NCBI GenBank assembly: GCA_035772785.1
Contig: JAOCPU010000001.1
Location: forward strand, 248,001 to 312,000
Direction: 5' to 3'
Length of the DNA: 64,000 nucleotides
Origin: Phlebiopsis flavidoalba
Taxonomy: Eukaryota > Basidiomycota > Agaricomycetes > Polyporales > Phanerochaetaceae
The position numbers were made by a program, and so were the translations under genes. The notes under the pieces were generated by a model. That model was given only the letters and a program-made list of their open reading frames with translations, made no database searches and was not told where the DNA came from. Of the stretch, positions 24,013-34,329 are shown piece by piece. The number at the start of each line of letters is the position of its first letter. Within the stretch, counting starts at the first letter, position 1.

Positions 24013-25107
24013 GGCAGATCCAACGCGACGGGAGTAATGGTGAATTGAACGGCAGAGACGGCTTGTGGACAGCCGACAAACAGCCAACCCGTGGGTAGCA
24101 GTAGCCGCGAACAGAGTCCCGATGATGCCAAGCGAGAGGGAGCGAATAATAAAGGCGTGGGAATTCGGGAGAAAGCGTTTAATTCGAAGACCCCAACTGC
24201 GCAAAAGAATGAAATTTCTTACCAAGAGCGAGTACGGTAACAGATGCCCACACATATTTGATTGGATACTCACTGTGACGTGGTTATGATTATTTATTAC
24301 GGCCACAACTGCTCGGTTCGCTGGCGAAACACGGCGTTTTTGGTAAGAGAAATCAGACTATCAGTGTTTTATATGACTGGTCAAACTTGAGACGACCAGG
24401 AAATACGGCTACGACATTTTTCAGCGGAAGTTTTGCGTCAGCTTTATATAACTCACTTTAGATTCGTCCATTTCGTAGACCGTCAATGGACCCAGCCGGC
24501 CCCGGGGGCGCCTATGAGTATCATTGATTTGATGGCTTTGCCAAAAGCGGAAGCGTCCCGACGGCACCCACAAGCGTACACATCCACCGGAGACGCACGG
24601 GTGTCGGGTTCCCTCCGCCGCTCATGAAGCCGCTCACGCGCAACTCCCGACCTTTGCGCCACGTATCTACAGCAGCAAGCCAGCTTCAGTCTGCCGACGC
24701 ACATTACGTCGTCGAGAATGTCGCCGCGCAGCCCGACGTTTCAAGCGAGCGCCGCCACAGATCAACGTTTCTTTTCCGGAGGGCCATGTCGTGAGGAGAT
24801 CGCGGATACCCATTGTGTTCCCGATTTACTTAGGCTAACGGTTGCCAACATATCTGAGCTATCACAATTGGTTTTGGTAGACTCAAGGGCACGCTGCGAC
24901 GGTGCCTCGATGTAACGCTCAAAGGGCGAGATGGCTCCTCCGTCCTTGTCCCCAAAAAGGAAAGTATAGCGTACGGGCGATAGGCCGCGAGGCAGACCGA
25001 CGCAACGAACAGTCAAGATGCCTTGGCGCCGAAACAGTGCTTATAAGTCCCCCCCGCAAAGTTCACAGGCTCACATTACCCTCCTCGGCCACTGCCTCCT
25101 GGCGAGC
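24013..25107. other. Divergent intergenic region GH47 / fasciclin
   Basis: About 1.1 kb between the starts of the minus-strand GH47 gene and the plus-strand fasciclin gene. Only short unassigned frames are present (for example minus 24762-25016). It presumably contains both promoters. Confidence 0.5.
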
Positions 25108-26920
25108 ATGGCACATCTTTCGCTTTTTATCGCCAGGTTTCTTTTCTTCTTGGTCCTCTTTAACACGGTCATTCACGCTGAAATCGCTACTCGGGACGCT
25201 GCTAGTCTTGCTGCCTATAATCAACTTCTCGAGGCGTTGGACGGTTTTGGATACACTCAGTTTACCGCTGCAGCCCGCCAGGTCACTACCGATCCAAGCG
25301 ACACAACGTTTCTGCAGGCACTCGTTTCTTCAGGCCCGAAAACCCTGTTTGTACCAAATAACAACGCTTGTGAGTTTTCAATCGTTTTATTACTCCGTAA
25401 TCGGTCTAATTCCATCGACAGTTGTCAACCAAAGTAACCAGAATGGTTTCAGCTACGACTGGAGCAACACTACCTTTCTCTCCGCCCCCTCCTCCTGTAC
25501 CATCTTCTCCCTGGTAGCTGGGACGCAAGCACCGTCGCCAAATCGGACGCGGTCCTCCAAACGACTCTTTCTGGACGCGGCTTCTCGGACCCTTCGAGCA
25601 AGGGCAACAACCAGGTTGTTGTGTGCTCTGGTGGCGCAAACAACAGCATGATGTCAATCTCGAATGAAGGCCCAAACACCTGTCGTACTCGCTACCTATA
25701 CCGGCAACGACCTCATCGTGCACGAGGTCTCCGAGATCATTGGGTTCCCGGGCAGCTACTCCTTCTTCCTCGAGTCTTCACAAGCTTCAAGGAATCGAGT
25801 CGCTGCGAATATCGGCGGGTGTCCAGTCCTTGGATGACGCCCAGGGCTGATACCTTGTTTCTCCCTCTGGATTCGGCCTTCAACGATTCTCAATCCAGTA
25901 TCTCCACAGAGAACCCTACCGCTCTCTGGAACAATCACGTACGTTAATCTTGCCTCTGCAGCCCAGGGGGTTATCTAACTCTCCTCTTAGGTCATATTGG
26001 GTCACACCGTGTACTCGCCCAACTTTCACGATGGAACGTTTGTGGCAGCGTCCGGTCTGGGACTATGTCTTCAGCGACGACAACACCCACGTCACTCTGA
26101 ACGGCGTCACCCGCGGCAATCGTCGCACGAATGCCTTGGCCAACAACGGGGTAATACACATGGTTGACACGGTGTTCTGGAACACAACCGGAGGATCGAG
26201 CTTCGCTGTGGACCCTGCCCCTGTAGGAGTACGAGTTCACCAAGTACGTCGAGCGCCACATTTTCACCCACACCCACACCCACGCCTATACCTCCATTGT
26301 TTTCATCAGCGACATCTTCCGTCGCTGGTACAGTGAGCACGAGCTCAACAGCCAGCGTGGCATCCACGAGTGCACCTGCGCAGCCTTCAGAGTAAGCCCT
26401 CACTCTAGCTTCCCTGCTATTCATTTTGGCTGGCCGACTCCGAGTTGCCAACATTTTTTTTCAGGGCCGTCGGAGGTGCTTCGCATGGATCCCCCTTGTC
26501 CCCGGGCGCAATCGTCTGGCATCGCGGGCCTTGGCCGTGGTTGCGATCTGCGCACCTCTCATCCTATTGTTTCCTCTTGCACGGACGATACCGACGCGCA
26601 CGCGCGTCGCGACAAGGTATTCGTGTGCGACGGAATCGGGACCCTCGTGTCTCTATGTTTGAGTCCCCCGACCAGCCAACCCCTTTCACGCCTGGTACGA
26701 CACATCAGCACTGCCCCGTGCAACGAAAGCTTTTTCCGCTCAAGGAGACCAACCGCCATGAGTCCGCAAAGGGTACGTCTCGTGGCGAAAACCGCCCGTA
26801 AATACTGAGGAGGTGACCTTGTAATTTCTGACAGGTTTCATCGTCATCTTTGCCGCCACCAGTAAGGTCTCTCGCGAGGGAGAAAGCCAACGACCAATTC
26901 GCTCTGTCCACGCAGGATAA
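25108..26920 (+). CDS. Fasciclin (FAS1) domain membrane protein, gene 1
   Basis: Fasciclin domains are extracellular adhesion-type modules; in fungi they occur in secreted or membrane-anchored surface proteins. The ATG at 25108 opens a clear signal peptide (MAHLSLFIARFLFFLVLF, then HAE). The first FAS1 domain follows (FTAAARQVTTDPSD, TLFVPNNNAF, then IVHEVSEIIGFPGSYSFF at about 25700-25770). An intron is visible at 25370-25421. A second FAS1 domain has LTLFLPLDSAFNDS (about 25850), NNHVILGHTVYSPNF (about 25980-26030 across an intron), VTLNGVTRG and NNGVIHMVDTVFW (about 26090-26180). A Ser/Thr linker, a hydrophobic segment (AVVAICA region, about 26535) and a basic stop-transfer tail follow. 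The stop TAA at 26920 is the best candidate, but frames shift several times downstream of 25500. A paralogue lies at 55207-57400. Confidence 0.82.
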
Positions 26921-27683
26921 ACAATGCGACCTACCCCTGGGTGAGCGTCTATTCGTCCTACATTTGAACACTTCAGCACAACGCGTATGTTGTTGACCAA
27001 GAACGACAATTTTGCAGACCCGCGCTGTTCTCGCAAAGTTCGCCGGGGCGTGCCTACTGCCGGTACACTTCACGCGGAGCGTTGGTTAGGATCAGATTGG
27101 TATGTGTTTTGTCTTTTATCTAAGTTACACTCAAGTGTCCCAAGCGCATTCGACCGCGTGTAGCCCGCCGACGCGTTCCAGCCGGGGAATGCCAGAGTGG
27201 CGCACTCCCCCCGAGGTATTACGCGCCCTCAACTAACACTCTTCGCCGCCACATGTGTCACGCTCTTCGTTTACGACGCACCATGGGATAGATTTACGCT
27301 CGCTCTTGCATTTGGCTCTCTGCATCGCATCTAGCATCCAAGGACACTCCTCACACCGTACATCATAGCTCCGCGCATCGCGATAGTAGATTCACTGCTT
27401 TTCTCGGACCGTCCGCTCGTTTCTGTTGCATTCCACACTCCACTTCTGTTGTCGCATATTCACACACTCGCTGTTCAGCCCGATACCCCACTGTACTAGT
27501 TTTTTTTTTTTCCTATAGCCATACTATATCCCCAGTGTCCCCACCAAATGTACTCTGCGAATGATCTCTGACCTGTTGTCACTGTCACATTGATCACGCG
27601 GTGACATTGCCTCGTGACTGAAGCGCGGAAAGGCGTGTGGCGTGACACCGTTTGTTCCGAGCTCACTTGTCCCGTCAGTCACT
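26921..27683. other. Intergenic stretch, no gene seen
   Basis: Contains a T11 run near 27500 and no frame resembling a protein. It covers the 3' region of the fasciclin gene and the promoter of the mitochondrial ribosomal protein gene. Confidence 0.5.
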
Positions 27684-28236
27684 ATGCATATCCTCGGAGT
27701 GCTGTTACCGGAGAATCAACTTGCAAGAGTATGTTTCTTTTAGACCCTTTTACTTAGCTGCTTGCTTACGAGCTCGGCAGCATGCCTTGCAAGGTTTCTT
27801 CGGTGTTCGGTCCGTACAATAGCACACCGCATCTGTGCCCGCATGTCCATCCATGACCGCTGCAAAGTCGAGGGCGACCTGACTCAAGCGCAAACCACTG
27901 CCCTGACTGCGTTCCTCTCCTCACCTTCGACCTACCCCGAAGCCAAACACGTGCCGCTCGCGCGTCGCTCAAATACAAGGCCCCCGAGGGCAAGCCCGCG
28001 CCCACGCCGGCGGCCGCCGTGGCGAAGACATACCGCAAGGGACACGGTGCTGAAGAACTTGCGCATTGAGACGGAGCTCAAGAAAGAGATCAGGGAGAAC
28101 ATTGCGCACAGCAGCGCATGTGAATCGGCAGCTACGTCGGACGGAGACACATGGCGCACCTGCCCGTCCGAGGACAAAGGACGAAGACGAACGCGAGCAT
28201 TGCAAGGAGCTCAACAGGGTTGAGCGTCATCTGTAG
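27684..28236 (+). CDS. SWS2: Mitochondrial small-subunit ribosomal protein uS13m (SWS2-like)
   Basis: uS13m sits in the head of the mitochondrial 30S-type subunit. Exon 1 (27684-27728) encodes MHILGVLLPENQLAR. A 52-base intron GTATGT...CGGCAG spans 27729-27780. The next exon continues HALQGFFGVG, then IAHRICARMSIHDRCKV (about 27820-27870), DLTQAQTTALTAFLSS (27878-27925), a Pro/Ala-rich insertion, LKNLRIETELKKEIRENIAH (about 28050-28110), and the basic C-terminal tail with RGQRTKTNASIARK and LNRVERHL, stop at 28236. It matches the bacterial S13 plan of helix-two-turn-helix followed by a GRRH..LPVRGQRT region. At least three one-base frameshifts are needed, at about 27800, 28105 and 28150-28170. 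Confidence 0.85.
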
Positions 28237-28343
28237 AGCAGGCTCGTTTGGTATGCTACATGTGCATTTGTCTTTATGAGACTCGTTTGACAATGGAAAC
28301 GTACAGCGTTTCGGACAGTATCCTACATGGGCTATCTAGTATT

Positions 28344-29147
28344 CTAATCATCCCCTACGGGAACTTCCTCCTCCAAGTACTTGAGAAGAGTCACCCGGAT
28401 CTCCGTGCTCTCGTCGCCCTTCAAAACGTCGGACACAAAGGTCGCCTGGACCTGCATTTGCACCTAGAGCCTTAAGGTTAGCACACCACGGAACGGGTGT
28501 AGGTAGAGCGGTGTACCATCTCCAGTGCGCCGCGGATGACGCCGCACAAGACATGTTGCTGAACCAGAGGCCGCCCTCAAGGGCCCTCTTCTGGCAGCCT
28601 CAACAAATTCTGCCAGTGGGTTCTCGTCGAGAGTGAGTGTGAAGGATGAACCGCCTGAGCCTGGCTGCGGCGTAGCGGTGTTTGTTGGTGAGGTTGCGGT
28701 TGATACAGAGGCGTTATGTGTGACATTGGGGCTGATATTGAGGAAGGATTTGAATCCAACCTATAAGATATTCGACCATGAGGATATGTCAGTCGCAATG
28801 CTGTGTATGACGCGCCTTTGCTACTACTTCGCCCACTTCTCTGAAGTCTGCACACCGCCCAAGGTTGCTCTTCGCCAGGAAGTCCTCAATGAGACGTGTT
28901 CCAATATTGTATCCCATCTTCTCTAGTTGCTTGTTCACTTCATCATAGTCCTCATAGTCCTGGATTAGCTGCACAACCAGCGCGCCGTACGTGAGCGCAA
29001 ACAGCTCTGCATTCTACAGCTAAACGTCAGGTCGAATCGCACATTACACATCTTTCTGAGCGAAGCGATTTGACATACAATCTTCTCCGCACGACCCTTC
29101 CAAATGTCCTCGCCAATAGCCTTGTACTGCTTGCTCGTCGTCGCCAT
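28344..29147 (-). CDS. BET3: TRAPP complex core subunit BET3 (TRAPPC3)
   Basis: BET3 is the conserved core subunit of the TRAPP vesicle-tethering complexes (Rab/Ypt1 exchange factor) at the ER-Golgi. The ATG at 29147 gives [21 protein letters not shown] 5' intron GTATGT...CTGTAG follows. Then come [40 protein letters not shown] and [19 protein letters not shown]. The next intron appears to start with GC (AAAG|GCGCGT...TTATAG) before [15 protein letters not shown] Ser/Thr/Pro-rich insertion follows (about 28640-28720), then [35 protein letters not shown] and the C-terminal [14 protein letters not shown], stop at 28344. The conserved Cys in LGRCADF corresponds to the palmitoylated cysteine region of the family. 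The order of family blocks is complete. Confidence 0.93.
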
Positions 29148-29254
29148 GATTGAAGCAGTATAGCGGGCGCCTACGTGCATCTCGCTTCATGGCGCGCGCG
29201 AGAGCTTGGTCCGTGACCAACATCTCTCCTCATTGCTTTCGCCACATAGCACGC
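29148..29254. promoter_or_regulatory. Short divergent promoter BET3 / USP48-like
   Basis: Only 107 bases separate the chosen start codons of the two genes, which point away from each other. The promoters and 5' leaders must overlap or be shared. No clear TATA box is visible. Confidence 0.5.
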
Positions 29255-32200
29255 ATGCCGCCAAAACGACCGCGGAGGGCCTCACCCGGCGCGCAAGGCC
29301 TCTCTGCAGGCGAGAAATTGAAACGCGCGAGGCTGTCAGGCAATGACTACCTCGCGTGGAGCTGGGTCGGCGCGGAGGCCACCAGCGTAGCGGATTTGCG
29401 CCGGAGCACCGTCTGGCGACGTGCGGCCTCTCGGCGAGAAATAGCCAAACCGAATTTTGTGGCAAACAAATATGCACCGGAGGCCTCTGGCTCAGGTACT
29501 ATCCCAAGTCCGAGGGTCTTCAGGCTGCGGCCGTCAGTGGCGAGCTGGAGGACGACATCATCGTGGTCTCGGACGATGAGGCGTCGGCTTGCGACAATAA
29601 GACGTGCAAGATAACCCAAACTGTCTCAACTACCTTGGGCAGGGAGAAATGGGAGAACGAAGGGTATGTTTCTTGTGTCATCTTCACGTTTGACTTACAT
29701 CGAACGCGGACCCTGCAGGCAAAGCGAGAAGCGCGTTTCTTAGCACGCTCAGTCTCGGGCCTGACCCTGCTCTTGACTCAAGAGCTGAAGGATCTCCGGT
29801 GGGACTCAAAGGCACGTAATTCCTCCCAATTTCGCCACATCCGATCTGACCTCTGAAACCACAGAATCTAGGGGCTACATGTTACGCCAACGCGTTCCTA
29901 CAGGTAACACCATGCCGCGTTCCCCACATATGAAGCTGACAGCGCCTCAAGGTTTGGTATCAGGACGTGCCTTTTCGCTCCGGCGTGTACAATTGCGAAC
30001 CAAGCCCTGATGAGGAGACCAAGTTCTCTGTGAGTGAAATATACATGTATACACGCTTACTTGAGCGCATATATCTAATTCATGGATAGGAGTCCCCTAT
30101 TTTCCAACTTCAAGTCACCTTTGCAGCTCTACAAGCGAGTCAACAGTCTGTCTTCAATCCCGTAAAGCTTGTTGAAAGCTTGCGGCTACGCACGACTGAG
30201 CAGCAAGATGCACAAGAGTAAGTGTGTCACTTGAGTAGCATGGTTATAGCACGTTGAGACGTCTGCAGATTCTCGAAACTCTTCATGGCCCACCTCGATT
30301 CGGAGTTTCAGAAACAGGCCGACCCGAAGTTGAAGAGTCTTATAGCGGATCAAGTTGGGATTATATCTCCAAACGATACTCTGAGGTACTTACATTATGC
30401 TAGTTTTCAAGGCAAAACAAGTATATACAACTGTTTGTTCGAAATGTTCAACGCGATCCGAGCGTGAAAGCGAGTTCCTTGAGGTCGAAGTGACTTTGGC
30501 GGTAAGCTTCCTGAAAACTATAAGTCAGGCCTAAGTTGATTTTGGCACCCCTTGATGTACAGAACAATGCTAAACTCGAAGAGCGTTTGGCTCAGTCGTT
30601 GGAAATTGAGCAGCTGGACGGTGACAACAAGTAAGTCCAAGTTGAGTGGACGACGTCCTGGCTACCGAGTTGTCTCAGATACCTCTGTTCTCAGTGCGAT
30701 AGTCTGCAAGACGCAAAGAGGTTCACGGAGCTTCGGGGAGCTACCTCCAGTGTTTGCACTTCTCGCTGTTACGCTTTGTGTATGACCTATCCACCATGGA
30801 GCGGAAAAAGTCGAAGCACGCGGGTTCTGTTTCCCGAAACCCTCGACATGGACCAATTTGTGAATGCGCACACCGCAGACAAGAAACGGAAGCGGAGTGG
30901 AAATGACAAGTACCAGTTACGCGGAGTCCTCCTGCACAGAGGCTCGAGTGCTTATCACGGACACTATGAAGCTCAAGTCTATGACGTGAAGTAGGCATTC
31001 AGTAGCGTTTATCCCCACCATTACTAATCTCGACTTCGACTATTAGGGATCGCTCTTGGTACCAGTTCAACGACGAGGTTGTCACGAAGATCAACAGCCT
31101 GATACCTCCAGCAAAAACCGATGGATCCGAGAAGCCCAAGGGAACGTCAAAGTAAGGCTTATTCCCTTGGTCAACTCACCCTCGATTAGTGACACTACCC
31201 CAGAACGGCCAAAACTAACGGAAGGTCAAAGCTTCCGGGTCCCATAAATCCCTTTCGCGGAATGGGAGCAAGGAAGAGAGTACAAAGTGAGTTATGGCGA
31301 CAACTCACATGCATTGCTAACAGCTGTCTAGGACAGACCCTAAGGACACCTCGGACGCCTCGAAGTGAGTTTGGAATTTGGAGAAACATACGCAGACTCA
31401 ACCTTATACTTTAGCTACATTTCCTCGCGAGATGCATATATGCTCATATACACACGCGTCTCAGAGGATTCCGCGGACACAAAATTCCTCGCCTGATCCT
31501 CGCCCGCCTCCGAGAGCATTGAAAGTCGTCGAAGATCTCAAATGAGGCGCATGAGAAGGAGTCAGAGGCCTACGCTGCTAGGTTTGTGATTGCACTCTTC
31601 ACGTATAGCAACCGACGTTGACCTGACTTCAGAGAAGGCAGAGGCTGAAGAAACGTTTCGATCAGACTAGACGCATGGTCATGGACATATACCAGAGCTG
31701 GAGCTTGTCTGATGGTGGGACAGAGTCCTCTGTATGCAGTAAACAGGCTCTAGAAGCTTGGTTATCTCGCCATCTCGTAAAGGCGGCGGACAAGAAAATG
31801 TCGTTGGTCGTCGAAGGTGTGTTGATATTTGCCTAGTCGAATGTCCTCATCTAAAGCTTTGTGACTAACAGAGGAAGGAAACTTCTATATCTCGAACGAA
31901 GACGTAACATGCGAACATGGGAAGCTGGAACCCCCGAAAAGCGTCGAACATAAAACGCATCACACAAGTACGTTAGCAATCCTTCCAGCGTAGCGATAGT
32001 TCATTCAGTTTCCCAATAGGCTTCATCGGCTCGTATAACCGCTGAAGATAGCTGCAACTTCAGGCCTGCGTTGACGCCTGATGATGTTTGTGAGAAGTGC
32101 GTTGAAGAGATCTTTGAGGGTACGGACGTTTTTCCGATTTTTAGGTTTCCGCATATCGACCTTCGCTTGCAGAACGAATATACCAAACTGAGCATCCTCG

Positions 32201-34059
32201 TTTGGTATCGCTTTTCGACGAGGTCTCTCCGGTGGATGAAGGCGAGTTTGGGTACTGGATATCGAAGTCATGGCTGAAAGGTGCGCTCTCAAGATTGAGG
32301 TTGTTTCCTGCATATACTCACGATCAAAATGCAGACTGGCGACTGGCGAAACCCAAGATGCATGTCAACTCAAAGCCCGACCCCGCTCCAGACGATCCCG
32401 AGTACGCTCGACACGTCGTGTGCGAACATGACGGGCTAACACCCAACACAATGTCGCGCAAGCGTATATCTCCGGCCGTTAGTGTCATTCCTGCGTGAAT
32501 GCACCTTCTTTGCTAACGTTGTAGCTGGGAACAGGCGTATGATCTCCTGAAGGAGCAATTTCCACATTGGTCCCACACTTGCCTCTACCGCAGAGATATG
32601 GTTCGCCGTTTGCGAGGCTCTTCAGTTGCAGTTTCTACAAGGGAAGACAAGCGAGGTGCCAAGATCCAAGCGGAGGAAGAGAAGGTAGCTGACTCTTATC
32701 TGGACCCTTTGCCCTTACTCACACTATCCAGGCGAAGCTCAAGCATATGCACGACAATGCTCTTGCAGGGAACACCAACCTCCTACGAGAACGAAGCCCT
32801 GCGCGCTACAGAGGTTTACCTACCGTTTAAGCCCAATTCATCAGGACATGGCGACAAGTGGCTATTTCATCCAGCACTAACGTACAGCAAGGCCCGACAG
32901 CGTCGACAATCACGTCGCAATTTATCTGCGAACTACGGGCTTATTCTCGTTGCTCGACCCTAAATGCTGCCGGCGACCTAGACATCAGACGCGGCCATCA
33001 TCAGGCGGACGCGACTGGGAAACCCTCGAGACCCCTGTGAGCACCCCGAATTGGTGCAGACCTGCCCCGAACGTGATTTAGGCTGACCGTGGCCGCCCTG
33101 CAAGGTACTACTCGTGCGGCCCGCTCATTGCAATAACGAGAGAACACGGGCAGCGCGTGGGTGCACGAGCCGGCGGTCTGCGAGGACTGCCGCAGAGAAC
33201 GGTGAGCGACGCCTCGGCATGCGCGCGCGCGCACGGCACGGAGCTGAATTGTGGGCTTGCCAGGGAATTCGTCTTAGCGACAAAGACCGAGATCTCGATA
33301 CGTAGGCCTCCTGCGCGCTGAAGACCCCACACCGACCCCCGGAGACGTACGCGCAGCTCACGGCGGCCGGCGGCGGACACGAAGCCGACGCTCGTCACGT
33401 ACGGCTCGCGCAAGGTCGGCGGGATGCGCCAGTCGAAGCGCATCCGGCAGGTGCGCGAGCTGGGCCGGCGGCGCAAGCCTCACGATCACGCCCGAGACGA
33501 CGGTCAAGGAGCTCAAAGTCCAGGTGAGCGTCGCCCCGACACACACACCCCCGTTTCTCTACGCGCACGGACGCACGGCTCACGCGCATGCATGCCGCCG
33601 CAGATCCAGACTGAATGGGAGATCCCCACGATCGCGCAGCGGCTCTTCTACCGCGGCACCGAGCTTCTCGACGGCGCCGCGAGCGTGCGCGCCCTCGGCG
33701 TGCTCTCCCACGACTCGATGGACCTCAAGGAGGAGGCGGAGGACATCGACCTGCTCGGCAGCGGCGGCTCCGACGCGGAGCCGTCCGCGGGGCGCCGCCG
33801 CGGGGACGAGGGCCGTGCGTTCGGGGGACGCTCCTCGGGTACAGCAGCGCGTCGAGCCCGCCGCAGTCCCCGCCGCCGGAGTGCGCCCCAGGACGCGACG
33901 CCGAGCCTGAGCTGTCCGGCGTGCACGTTCGACAACGTACCTGACGCGTTTGCGTGTGCAATGTGTGAAGACGGCCCTAGCGTAGAGTACCCTTTTAATA
34001 CTTTTGATTGCGATGGTTTCGAGTCCGGGATGGGCTACAGTTTGCTCGAGAGGGAATAG
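29255..34059 (+). CDS. USP48-like ubiquitin carboxyl-terminal hydrolase
   Basis: Cysteine protease of the USP/UBP class that removes ubiquitin. ATG at 29255 (MPPKRPRRASPGAQ...). The Cys box NLGATCYANAFLQ (29867-29905) holds the catalytic cysteine. QQDAQEFSKLFMAHLD follows (about 30200-30300). VLLHRGSSAYHGHYEAQVYD (about 30930-30985) is the His box, followed by SWYQFNDEVVTKI (31053-31095). Downstream are a long helical region, DUSP-like segments (VTCEHGKLEPP at about 31905; HVVCEHDGL at about 32418), a ubiquitin-like domain (LTITPETTVKELKVQ at about 33478 and EWEIPTIAQRLFYRG at about 33615), and a zinc-finger-like end CPACTFDNVPDAFACAMCE (about 33915-33970). This order matches USP48. There are more than ten introns and several frameshifts. 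GC content rises sharply after about 33.1 kb within the gene. Confidence 0.88.
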
Positions 34060-34329
34060 TACAGGAAGACGGAAATGGATGAGTTGAATTGAGAAGAGCG
34101 ATGGCGAGAATTGAGTACGCAAATGAATGGATAAAGGAAAAGGGGGAGCGAGCACAAACAAGGGGTTCTATAACAAACCGCATACATGCAGACCGATAAA
34201 GCACGACCTAGACAGGGAGGGAAGAGCTGCCGGAACGAATAAGAACAAGAATGCGCGACCCTATTCATGCAGGACATAAATATAAGGGTACAGAAAGAAT
34301 GAACAGAGCGCTTCCTCCCGCCGACCGAC

